In this document: positions 20,339 through 28,357 of the stretch, one piece after another | Position numbering within the stretch: position 1 is the first letter of the stretch | Layout: each line of letters opens with the position of its first letter | Assembly: GCF_002797445.1 (NCBI RefSeq) | Contig: NZ_PGEP01000001.1 | Location: 4,154,501 to 4,218,500 of the forward strand | From: Acidovorax sp. 69 | GTDB taxonomy: Bacteria; Pseudomonadota; Gammaproteobacteria; Burkholderiales; Burkholderiaceae_C | DNA length: 64,000 nt | Reading direction: 5' to 3' | Position numbers and translations under genes: made by a program | Notes under the pieces: generated by a model | The model's database searches: none | Seen by the model: the letters and a program-made list of their open reading frames with translations, nothing else | What the model was told of the DNA's origin: nothing

Positions 20339-21212
20339 GGGGTTTGCTGCGCAATTCGCTGTACAGGTAGGGGATGACCAGGGCCGCCACGGTGGCCAGC
20401 ATCATGGTGGCACTGGCGGCACCCAGGCCGATCTGGCCCCGCGAGAAGGACATGGTGTACATGAACGTGGCGGGCACATCGGTGGCAAAGCCGGGGCCTC
20501 CGGCCGTGAGCGCCATCACCAGGTCAAAGCTCTTGATGGCCAGGTGCGACAGCACCATGAGCGTGGAAAAGAACACGGGCCGCAGCGCGGGCAGCACGAT
20601 ACGCCAGTAAATGCGCGGCAGCGAGGCGCCATCGACCTGCGCCGCCTTGATGATGCTGTCGTCGATGCCGCGAAGGCCCGCCAGGAACAGCGCCATCGCA
20701 AAACCCGCGCTTTGCCAGATGCCCGCGATCACCACGCAGTAGATGGCCATCTCGGTGTCCACCAGCCAGCCGAATTCAAAGTTGGGAAAGCCCCAGTCGC
20801 GCACCATTTTTTCGATGCCAAGGCCCGGGTTGAGCAGCCACTTCCAGGCCGTGCCGGTAACCACGAACGACAGGGCCATGGGGTACAGGTAGATGGTGCG
20901 CAGCGCGCCTTCGGCACGGATCTTCTGGTCCAGCAACACCGCCAGCACCACGCCAATGGCGAGCGAGCCGCCCACGTAGCCCACGCCAAAAATGCCCAGG
21001 TTCTTGAGGGCGACCCACCAGCGGTCCATCTCCCAGAGTTTTTCGTACTGAGCAAGCCCGGCCCATTCGTAGTTGGGCAACATGCGCGACACGGTGAAGC
21101 TGAGCACACCGTTCCACACCATCAGGCCGTAGATGAAGGCAAAGCCCAGCACAAAAGCGGGTGCGACGACCAACTTGGGCAGCCAGGATTCGAAGGAGTT
21201 CTTGGTCGTCAT
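20328..21212 (-). CDS. Sugar ABC transporter permease 1 (GtsB/MalF type)
   Basis: A 294-residue permease. The start at 21212 (MTTKNSFESWLPKLVVAPAF) is chosen because it puts the first helix at residues 12-35 and leaves the upstream hairpin untranslated. The EAA loop reads DDSIIKAAQVDGASLPRIYWRIVLPALRP. It is separated from the upstream porin gene by about 160 bp holding an intrinsic terminator or attenuator. Confidence 0.92.
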   Translation of the reverse strand: MTTKNSFESWLPKLVVAPAFVLGFAFIYGLMVWNGVLSFTVSRMLPNYEWAGLAQYEKLWEMDRWWVALKNLGIFGVGYVGGSLAIGVVLAVLLDQKIRAEGALRTIYLYPMALSFVVTGTAWKWLLNPGLGIEKMVRDWGFPNFEFGWLVDTEMAIYCVVIAGIWQSAGFAMALFLAGLRGIDDSIIKAAQVDGASLPRIYWRIVLPALRPVFFSTLMVLSHLAIKSFDLVMALTAGGPGFATDVPATFMYTMSFSRGQIGLGAASATMMLATVAALVIPYLYSELRSKPHDR

Positions 21213-21294
21213 TGCAAAAGAAATATCGGGTTCACACCATGTCGGCAATACAGAAACACAAGCGAAGGGAATGCCACGCATTCCGTCTTTACGG

Positions 21295-21324
21295 AAAAAA
21301 GGGGGGCACGCACGGAGTGCCCCC
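21295..21324 (-). terminator. Intercistronic terminator/attenuator between porin and permease genes
   Basis: On the minus strand GGGGGCAC, loop TCCGTGC, GTGCCCCC is followed by six T: a full intrinsic terminator inside the sugar-uptake operon. It should let only part of transcription pass into the permease and ATPase genes. A second small hairpin (GGAATG/CATTCC) lies just downstream. Confidence 0.8.
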
Positions 21325-21371
21325 AAGAACAAAGTCACCTCTGACTAACTCGCTTTCTCACTCGCTCCCTC

Positions 21372-22556
21372 TCACCACCACACTTCATATTGCACACCCA
21401 CCAGCGTGCGAGAAGTCTTGCCATTGGCGCCGAAGCTGCCTGCGTTGGCCACCGCCGCGGCCTGGTTCCAGTTGGCCTTGGTCACGTACAGACGCAGCTC
21501 GGGGCGCGACCAGAAGTCTTCCGACAGGGCCAGGGCGCCTGCCAGCGTGACCTTGCTCAGGCGCTGGTCAGGCCCGGAGCCTTTGCGGGTGGTGGTGGAC
21601 ACTTCAGCGAGGCCCTTGAAGTTCTTCGTGAAGGCGTACGAGCCACGGCCGCCCAGCGAGAAGTCCTTGGTCTCCACGCCGGTCAGGTCGGCTTTGTTGG
21701 TCTGGTAACCAATGAGTGCCTGGCCACCAAACGGGCCGCTTTGCCAGTTGATGGAGTCGGCAATGCGGGTGGCGCGCTTGCCCGCGCTCGTGCCCTCGAT
21801 CGCCTCGAACTCGCCGTCGATACGGGCATGGCCGCGCGATGTCTGCAGGTACAGCGTGTTGCTGATACTGGGCAGCAGGAACTCTTTTTGCGTGTGCATC
21901 AAGGAGATGCCCGAGCCCGAGGCGCCGCCCACCTGGTTCTTGCCACCCACTGCCGTCAGCAGCACCCGCAGCTTGCCGCCGGGGTTGGTGTTGATCTCGG
22001 ACAGGTCGGCATTGATACGGTGCGCCTTCACGTTGCTCGGCAGGCCACCATCGAACTTGTCGCCCGAGAACACCCCCACACCCAGCTTCATGCCACCCAC
22101 AGGCACTTCCGTCACACCGGCGCCGATGTTGTCGCCGTAGTTCAGCAAAAAGTAATCAACAATGTGCACGTCCTGGATGCGCAGGCGGCGCTGGCCCACC
22201 CAGAACTTGGCTTCGGGCGAGAACGAGAAGCCGCTCATTTCCACAAAGGCCTGCTCGGTGCTGATGTCCCCACTGCCCCACTTGGCGGGCATGTAGTTGA
22301 CCTTCCACTGGATGCCACCGGCTTCGAAGCCCTTGGCAAAGTTGACTTCGATGCCGTTGTCGCCTTCGTTGCCCAGGCGGTATTTCTGCAGCTCGCCGCC
22401 CAGCGCCAGGTTGCCCTTGACGCCGTCGGAGTGGTTGAACACCGGGCCACCCCGTGAGTAGCCGTTGAACTCAAAGCCTGCTACGTCCATAGCAAAGGCG
22501 CCATTCGCGCATGCGGCGGCCAAAGCCACCGCCGTGAGGCGGTTTCTTGTCTTCAT
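21372..22556 (-). CDS. LamB-type carbohydrate porin
   Basis: A 394-residue outer-membrane beta-barrel with a signal peptide (cleavage after AFA near residue 22). The start of the mature protein, FEFNGYSRGGPVFN, and the end, RTLVGVQYEVWW, are the hallmarks of the maltoporin (LamB) family: an aromatic slide and a terminal Trp for BamA recognition. In Pseudomonas the equivalent gene of the glucose operon is OprB, so a LamB-family porin here is a variation. It lies directly after the binding-protein gene (33 bp) and upstream of a partial terminator. Confidence 0.85.
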   Translation of the reverse strand: MKTRNRLTAVALAAACANGAFAMDVAGFEFNGYSRGGPVFNHSDGVKGNLALGGELQKYRLGNEGDNGIEVNFAKGFEAGGIQWKVNYMPAKWGSGDISTEQAFVEMSGFSFSPEAKFWVGQRRLRIQDVHIVDYFLLNYGDNIGAGVTEVPVGGMKLGVGVFSGDKFDGGLPSNVKAHRINADLSEINTNPGGKLRVLLTAVGGKNQVGGASGSGISLMHTQKEFLLPSISNTLYLQTSRGHARIDGEFEAIEGTSAGKRATRIADSINWQSGPFGGQALIGYQTNKADLTGVETKDFSLGGRGSYAFTKNFKGLAEVSTTTRKGSGPDQRLSKVTLAGALALSEDFWSRPELRLYVTKANWNQAAAVANAGSFGANGKTSRTLVGVQYEVWW

Positions 22557-22589
22557 GATGATTCCCTCAGTGGTGTTGGTTTATTCGGC

Positions 22590-23840
22590 TTACTTGGTCT
22601 TGGCGGCGGTCGCGATCTTTTTCACCGCATCGGCCACGCTGACCTTGTCGTCATTCCAGAACTGGCTGACAACGTCTTTGATGGCGCCTTCCGTGGCGGG
22701 CGCAATCGCCATGCCGTGGGCCACGCTGGGCAGCAGGCTGCCGCTTTTGGCGGTGTCGACAAAGTCCTTGGCGGATGCCTTGGCGCAATCGTCAAACTTG
22801 TCCATCGGCTGGCCGGCGCGCACGGGAATCGAGCCCTTGTTCAGGTTGAAGACCTCCTGGAACGCCGGACTCATGATGGCGCTGGCCAGGTCGCTCTGCG
22901 CCTTCTGGGCCGCTGCGTCCTTGAGCTTGAACAAAATGAACGAGTCGACGTTGAAGGTGTACGACGTGGTCGTGCCCGGTGCGGCTGCACACAGGAAGTC
23001 TTTGCCTGGCACCTTGTTCGCGGCCAGGAACTCACCCTTGGCCCAGTCACCCATCAGCTGAAAGCCTGCCTTGCCCTGGATCAGCATGGCCGTGGCCAGG
23101 TTCCAGTCGCGGCCCGGGGCGCCAGGATCGGTGTACGACTTGATGCGGCGGAAGGTCTCCAGCGACTTCTTCATGGTGTCGCTGTTGATGGCCTTGTCGT
23201 CGAGCTTGACCAGGGCGTCCTGGTAGAACTTGCGGCCACCCACGCCGAGCACCACCGATTCGAAGGTGGTGAAGTCCTGCCAGTTCTGGCCGCCATGGGC
23301 CACGGGCACCAGACCTGCGGCCTTGAGCTTGTCGGCGGCGGCAAAGAACTCGTCCCAGGTCTTGGGCATGGCGGTCACGCCGGCCTTCTTCAGGGCTTCG
23401 GAGCTGCCCCACATCCAGTTGACGCGGTGCACATTGACCGGAGCAGCCACGTAGGCGCCCTTGTACTTCATGACATCGGCAACGACCTTGGGAAGCAGGT
23501 CGTCCCACTTCTCGGCCTTGGCCAGGGTGTCCATGTTCGCCAGCACGCCTTCGGATGCCCATTCCTGGATGGCGGGGCCCTTGGTCTGCGCGGCCGATGG
23601 CGGGTTGCCCGAGATCACACGGCTCTTGAGCACGGTCATGGCACTGTCGCCACCACCGCCGGCCACCGCAAAGTCGCGCCAGGTGTGGCCCTTGCCCTGC
23701 ATGATCTTCTTGAGTTCAGCCACCGACTTGGCTTCGCCGCCCGAAGTCCAGTAGTGCAGGACCTCGACCTCCCCGGCGCTGGCCGACATCGCTGCCACCA
23801 TTCCCACCGCCAATGCGGCGATCTTTGTCATCTTCCACAT
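22590..23840 (-). CDS. Sugar ABC transporter substrate-binding protein (GtsA/family 1)
   Basis: A 416-residue periplasmic binding protein with a signal peptide (MWKMTKIAALAVGMVAAMSASA). The mature part begins EVEVLHYWTSGGEAKSVAELKK, the typical family 1 first strand, and includes the conserved MPKTWDEFFAAADKLKAAG and ATAMLIQGKAGFQLMGDWAKGEF. It closely follows the pattern of Pseudomonas glucose/mannose GtsA. It is the first gene of the uptake operon, with a HexR-like site about 75 bp upstream. Confidence 0.92.
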   Translation of the reverse strand: MWKMTKIAALAVGMVAAMSASAGEVEVLHYWTSGGEAKSVAELKKIMQGKGHTWRDFAVAGGGGDSAMTVLKSRVISGNPPSAAQTKGPAIQEWASEGVLANMDTLAKAEKWDDLLPKVVADVMKYKGAYVAAPVNVHRVNWMWGSSEALKKAGVTAMPKTWDEFFAAADKLKAAGLVPVAHGGQNWQDFTTFESVVLGVGGRKFYQDALVKLDDKAINSDTMKKSLETFRRIKSYTDPGAPGRDWNLATAMLIQGKAGFQLMGDWAKGEFLAANKVPGKDFLCAAAPGTTTSYTFNVDSFILFKLKDAAAQKAQSDLASAIMSPAFQEVFNLNKGSIPVRAGQPMDKFDDCAKASAKDFVDTAKSGSLLPSVAHGMAIAPATEGAIKDVVSQFWNDDKVSVADAVKKIATAAKTK

Positions 23841-23911
23841 ACCCTTGTCTCCTCGACGTTGTTTTAAGAATCCGTTGCTGCGCCGTGATACCGGTGCCGT
23901 TCAGCGCAGTT

Positions 23912-23926
23912 GGTACTTTAATTACA
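23912..23926. promoter_or_regulatory. HexR-like operator before the sugar-uptake operon
   Basis: GGTACTTTAATTACA has a perfect right half and a weaker left half against TGTAAT-N3-ATTACA. It lies between the binding-protein gene and the divergent two-component genes. Confidence 0.5.
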
Positions 23927-24063
23927 ATAATTAATGAACATATCAGGGCTTTCCCGGGTGTGGGTTACACACCAAAGCGATGCGCCTGTTATCGAATTAC
24001 CAGCCGCTTGGGCATGCCACCGGTTGGGCGGCACCGCGCAAGGTGCTTTGTTATGCTCAATCC

Positions 24064-24785
24064 ATGGCCACGATATTGATTGTTGAAGATGATGCGCTGC
24101 TTCTGGACGCATTGACGGGGCAGTTGCAGCAGCTGGAATTCAGCGTCTGTACGGCCTCCAGCGTGGCCGAGGCCACGGCCCTGCTGCAGACGCAGGCGGT
24201 GGACGGCATCATCCTGGACCTGGGCCTTCCCGGCGCCGATGGCATGGAGCTTCTGACCTGGGCACGCACCCACATTGCCGGACTTCCGGTGCTGATTCTC
24301 ACCGCACGCGACGGGGTCGAGGACCGCATTCATGGCCTCAACGCCGGAGCCGATGACTACATCACCAAGCCCTTCAACATGCAAGAGTTGCAGGCCCGCC
24401 TGCAGGCGATGCTGCGCCGCGCACGGCAGCCCGCCTTTACGCAGGCCAGCAGTGCCACGGGGAGTGCCAGCAGCACCATCGGCCCCCTGGTGCTGGACCA
24501 CGCCAGCCATTCGGCCGCCCTCAATGGCGACCTGCTGGAACTGACGCAGCGTGAATGGGAGCTGCTGGAGTTGCTGGTGCACCGCTGCGGCGAAGTCGTC
24601 ACACGCGATGACGTGCTGGCGGCCTGGCGCGCCAGCCCCCCGAGCCCGGGCAGACGGCTGCGGCCTTGAACTCCAATGCGCTGGAGGTGTATGTGCACCG
24701 CCTGCGTAAAAAGCTGGACGTGTCGAACCTGGTCATCCGCAACATCCGGGGGCTGGGCTACATGCTGGCCAAACCAGCGGAATAG
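24064..24785 (+). pseudogene. OmpR-family response regulator, frameshifted in a C6 tract
   Basis: The receiver domain is complete: ILIVEDDALLLDAL (acidic pocket D10/D11), phospho-acceptor in IILDLGLPGADG (D52), and YITKPF (K102). The winged-helix domain then begins normally (LTQREWELLELLVHRCGEVVTRDDVLAAW), but the frame breaks at the C6 run 24636-24641 and stops at 24669. The missing end is present in another frame to 24785: ALNSNALEVYVHRLRKKL, IRNIRGLGYMLAKPAE. Adding one C restores a continuous protein of about 240 residues. As written it lacks the recognition helix and cannot bind DNA normally. It is a real mutation, a reversible homopolymer change, or a sequencing error. Confidence 0.88.
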
Positions 24786-24822
24786 CCCCATACAGCGTCT
24801 GCGCCTGACACCCCCATTCACC

Positions 24823-26223
24823 ATGGCCACGATGCGCCCGATTCCCGGTGTCTCCCTGCAACGCAAGCTGCTGCTGTGGCTGTTGCTGCCACAACTGGTG
24901 CTGTGGCTTTCCGGCGGCTTCCTGGCCTGGCGCATTGCGTTGCAGAACGGCGAAAAAGGCATCGACCAGACACTGACCCAATCGGTGCGCGCGCTGGCCC
25001 GGCAGATCAAGCCGATTGGCGACGGGCTGCTGGTGGACTTCCCCAAGGCCGCGCAGGACATCCTGGAGCAGGACCCGGCGGACCGTATCACCTACATGGT
25101 GTCGTCGCCGCCTGGTCGTTTCTTGCTGGGCAACGCCCAACTACCGCCGCCGCCGCCCATCGATGTGGCCGTGGGCGAGGCGTTTTTGTACCAGGCGCGG
25201 GTGGACGACAAACCCGTGCGGGTCGCCCTGCTGGACGTGGACTACGGCACCGCCCAGACTCGCCAGCGCTTGCGTGTGCAAGTGGCCCAGAGCCTCACGG
25301 TGCGCGAGCGCATTGCGCAGGAACTGCTGGCGCAGATGCTGATTCCCATGGGCCTCATGGGGCTGGCGCTGAGTGCGCTGGTGTATGCGGGCGTGCTGCG
25401 CGGGCTGCAGCCGCTCAAGCGCCTGGAGGCGCAGATCGAACAGGCCGGCGCCCGCCCCCACGGCGCCAATAACCCACTGCCCCCGATCGAGCTGACCTCC
25501 GCCCCCCAAGAGGTGCATTCGCTGGCCAGCACCATCAACCGCCTTCTTGATGCCGTGGCCCGGGGCCAACAAAAGGAAAAACGCTTTCTGAACGACGCCG
25601 CGCACCAGTTGCGCACGCCCCTCGCGGGCCTGATCGGACAGACTGAGCTGGCCCTGCACGAAAGCCACGAACCCGCCGTGCAGGCGCGCCTGCACAAGGT
25701 GCTGTCGGCCGCGCAGCGCAGCGCCCACCTGGTGCACCAGCTGCTGCAACTGGCGCGTTCGGAGTCCACCGTCGACCTGCAGACCATTGACCTGGCTGCC
25801 CTGGCCCGCGAAGTGGCGCGCGAATGGGCAGCACGCGCCCTGGCGCAGGGCATGGACCTGGGGTACGAAGGTGATGAACAGCTCACGGTACAAGGACAAC
25901 CGCTGCTGCTGCGCGAGGCCCTTAACAACCTGATCGACAACGCGCTGCACTATGCGGGCTCCGGCGCCACCGTTACGGTGCGGGTGACCACAGCACCCAG
26001 CCACAAGGCCATGCTGGTGGTAGAAGACGATGGCCCCGGCGTGCCACCCGAGCACCTCACCGATCTGTTTGCGCGCTTCTGGCGCGGATCCGACAAGGCC
26101 GGAGGTTGCGGTCTGGGCTTGTCCATCGTCAAGGGCATTGCACAACGGCACGGTGGTGACACCCTCGCCGAGCCCTTGGTGCCCCACGGCCTGCGCGTGG
26201 GACTGCAGATACCGCTGCCATAA
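24823..26223 (+). CDS. Two-component sensor histidine kinase (TctE/QseC type)
   Basis: A 466-residue membrane kinase: helix 1 at about 16-38, a periplasmic sensor region of the 2CSK_N type (DQTLTQSVRALARQIKP...DPADRITYMVSSPPG...LLGNAQLPPPPP), helix 2 near 171-192, HAMP-like linker, the H-box FLNDAAHQLRTPLAGL (phospho-His near residue 266), the N-box LNNLIDNALHYA and G-boxes VEDDGPGVP and GCGLGLSIVKG. Its partner is the frameshifted regulator 37 bp upstream. Position next to the sugar-uptake operon parallels GltR/GtrS of Pseudomonas. ATG at 24823 or 24832 may be the start. Confidence 0.92.
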   Translation: MATMRPIPGVSLQRKLLLWLLLPQLVLWLSGGFLAWRIALQNGEKGIDQTLTQSVRALARQIKPIGDGLLVDFPKAAQDILEQDPADRITYMVSSPPGRFLLGNAQLPPPPPIDVAVGEAFLYQARVDDKPVRVALLDVDYGTAQTRQRLRVQVAQSLTVRERIAQELLAQMLIPMGLMGLALSALVYAGVLRGLQPLKRLEAQIEQAGARPHGANNPLPPIELTSAPQEVHSLASTINRLLDAVARGQQKEKRFLNDAAHQLRTPLAGLIGQTELALHESHEPAVQARLHKVLSAAQRSAHLVHQLLQLARSESTVDLQTIDLAALAREVAREWAARALAQGMDLGYEGDEQLTVQGQPLLLREALNNLIDNALHYAGSGATVTVRVTTAPSHKAMLVVEDDGPGVPPEHLTDLFARFWRGSDKAGGCGLGLSIVKGIAQRHGGDTLAEPLVPHGLRVGLQIPLP

Positions 26224-26248
26224 AAAAAGCGCTCCCGGGCGCTTTTTT
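26222..26248 (+). terminator. Terminator between the kinase gene and tal
   Basis: AAAAAAGCGC, CCC/GGG inner pairs, GCGCTTTTTT directly after the kinase stop; bidirectional, so it also ends the tal operon. Confidence 0.9.
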
Positions 26249-26289
26249 GGTGGCAATGCCGAGGCCCACCGGGTCTGCGGCGGGGCGGC

Positions 26290-27237
26290 TCAGGCCGCAA
26301 GGATCAGTTTTTCCAGCTTCACCGCATCGACGGCAAAGGCGCGAATGCCTTCAGCCAGCTTCTCCGTGGCCATGGCATCTTCATTGAGTGCGTAGCGGAA
26401 TCCGGCCTCGTCGTAATTGACGGCCGGCAGGTCCAGCTGGCGCGCAGCCTCGGCGTTGAGTGCAGGCTGCAGTGGAGCATTGCTCGCAGCCAGCTGGGCC
26501 AGCAGCTCGGGCGCAATGGTCAGCAGGTCACAGCCCGCCAGGGCCGTGATCTGGCCCACATTGCGAAAGCTCGCACCCATCACCTCGGTGGCAACACCGA
26601 AACGCTTGTAGTGGTTGAAGATCTGCGTGACCGACAAGACGCCCGGGTCATTGGCGCCGCTGCGGGCGGCCTCGTCCCACTGGGCACCCGCCTGCTTCTT
26701 GTACCAATCGTAAATGCGACCCACAAACGGGGAGATGAGCTGCACCTTGGCATCACCGCAGGCCACGGCCTGCGCGAACGAGAACAGCAGCGTGAGGTTG
26801 GTGTGGATGCCCTTGCGCTCCAGCTTTTCGGCGGCCTTGATGCCCTCCCAGGTGGCAGCGATCTTGATGAGCACGCGGTCGATGTGAATGCCTTCGGCCT
26901 GATACAACTCAATGATGCGCTCCGCGCGGGTGACGGTCGCACTGGTGTCGAAGCTCAGGCGGGCATCCACTTCGGTGGAGACGCGGCCCGGGATGGTGGC
27001 CAGGATCTCGCGACCGAAACGCACCAGCAGGCGGTCAATGATCTCGTCCATCGGACGGCCCTTGAATTGCGCAACCGTGTCATGCATCAGCGGTGCGTAC
27101 TCGGGCTTTTGCACGGCCTTCAAGATCAACGAAGGGTTGGTGGTGGCATCTTGGGGCTGGAACTGCGCCAGTTGTTTGAAGTCGCCAGTGTCGGCAACCA
27201 CGGTGGTGAACTGTTTGAGGGCGTCGAGTTGGTTCAT
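26290..27237 (-). CDS. tal: Transaldolase
   Basis: Transfers a dihydroxyacetone unit between sedoheptulose-7-P and glyceraldehyde-3-P (giving erythrose-4-P and fructose-6-P). The 315-residue class I aldolase starts [20 protein letters not shown] and has [12 protein letters not shown] (about 30-41), [13 protein letters not shown], the Schiff-base lysine in [13 protein letters not shown] (about 130), [13 protein letters not shown] and [14 protein letters not shown]. The start codon comes 7 nt after the stop of the ABC ATPase gene upstream, so tal is the last gene of the transporter operon. Confidence 0.96.
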   Translation of the reverse strand: MNQLDALKQFTTVVADTGDFKQLAQFQPQDATTNPSLILKAVQKPEYAPLMHDTVAQFKGRPMDEIIDRLLVRFGREILATIPGRVSTEVDARLSFDTSATVTRAERIIELYQAEGIHIDRVLIKIAATWEGIKAAEKLERKGIHTNLTLLFSFAQAVACGDAKVQLISPFVGRIYDWYKKQAGAQWDEAARSGANDPGVLSVTQIFNHYKRFGVATEVMGASFRNVGQITALAGCDLLTIAPELLAQLAASNAPLQPALNAEAARQLDLPAVNYDEAGFRYALNEDAMATEKLAEGIRAFAVDAVKLEKLILAA

Positions 27238-27244
27238 GCCGCCA

Positions 27245-28327
27245 TTATTCCGCATCGGCCTGCGCCCCATCGGTACTACCAACCACCGATACGCCATGCA
27301 CCCCCAGGCCCAGCAGCACATCGTCACCCACCGCCAGCACATCGTCGAGGTCGGAGGACACCACAAAAATGCGGCCCAGCGCTGTGTCAAAGGTGTATTC
27401 GTGCACCGCGCCCAGATAGGCCGACTTGGCCAGCCGAGCGGGCACAAGCCCTTCGCCACGGCGTGCAATGCGCCAGGCCTCGGGCCGCACCGCGACCTTG
27501 ACCGGGCCACTGCGGACCACCGCGCGCGGTCGCAGCACCAGCGGCCCCAGCAAGACCGAGCCATCGGCTTGCGCGGTCGCAGGGAACAACATGGCCTCGC
27601 CCATGAAGCCGGCCACAAACTCGCTGCGCGGGGTTTCGTACAACTCGCGTGGCGTGCCTTTTTGCGCGATGAGCCCCTGATTCATCACAATGATCTGGTC
27701 GCTCACGGCCATCGCCTCGGCCTGGTCGTGCGTGACATAAGCCACCGTGAGCGACAGGCGCTGCTGCAGCGCCCGAATCTCCTCGCGCATCTCTCGGCGC
27801 AGGCGCGCGTCCAGGTTGGACAAAGGCTCGTCAAACAGCAGCACCTCGGGCTCCAGCACCAAAGCGCGGGCCAATGCCACCCGCTGCTGCTGGCCGCCCG
27901 ACAGCTCGCTGGGCAGGCGGTCGTCAAAGCCCACCAGACCCACGCCGCGCAAGGCCTCTACTGCCTTGGTGCGCGCCACGTCCTTGGGCTGGCCCGACAT
28001 GCGCAGGCCGTACATCACGTTTTCGGCCACGTTCATGTGCGGGAACAGCGCGTAGCTCTGGAACATCATGCTCACATTGCGCTGCGCGGGGCCGAGCGTG
28101 GTCACATCCTTGCCACCGATGAATATCTCGCCCGCTGTGGGCGATTCGAGCCCCGCGATCATGCGCAGCGTGGTGGTTTTGCCGCAGCCCGATGGCCCCA
28201 GGATGGTGGTCAACGTGCCGCGCGGCACCTCAAAGCTGATGCCCTTGACGGCCAAGGCCGCGTTGCTATCGGCGCCGTAGCGCTTGGTGATGTTGCGGAA
28301 CACAATGCCCGCGCCGCTGTGGTTCAT
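27245..28327 (-). CDS. ABC transporter ATPase, AfuC/FbpC/PotA-like
   Basis: A 360-residue ATPase with Walker [10 protein letters not shown] (about 44-52), Q-loop MFQSYALFP, signature [15 protein letters not shown], Walker [16 protein letters not shown] and H-loop VTHDQAEAM, followed by a C-terminal TOBE domain ([13 protein letters not shown]). The type is annotated for iron(III), polyamine or phosphonate import. Here it serves the two genes upstream, for which a sugar phosphate or other phosphorylated substrate is more likely (see the binding protein). It lies 30 bp after the permease and 7 nt before tal. Confidence 0.9.
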   Translation of the reverse strand: MNHSGAGIVFRNITKRYGADSNAALAVKGISFEVPRGTLTTILGPSGCGKTTTLRMIAGLESPTAGEIFIGGKDVTTLGPAQRNVSMMFQSYALFPHMNVAENVMYGLRMSGQPKDVARTKAVEALRGVGLVGFDDRLPSELSGGQQQRVALARALVLEPEVLLFDEPLSNLDARLRREMREEIRALQQRLSLTVAYVTHDQAEAMAVSDQIIVMNQGLIAQKGTPRELYETPRSEFVAGFMGEAMLFPATAQADGSVLLGPLVLRPRAVVRSGPVKVAVRPEAWRIARRGEGLVPARLAKSAYLGAVHEYTFDTALGRIFVVSSDLDDVLAVGDDVLLGLGVHGVSVVGSTDGAQADAE

Positions 28328-28357
28328 GGCGTGTCGTTTCTGGAAAAAATTGATCAG

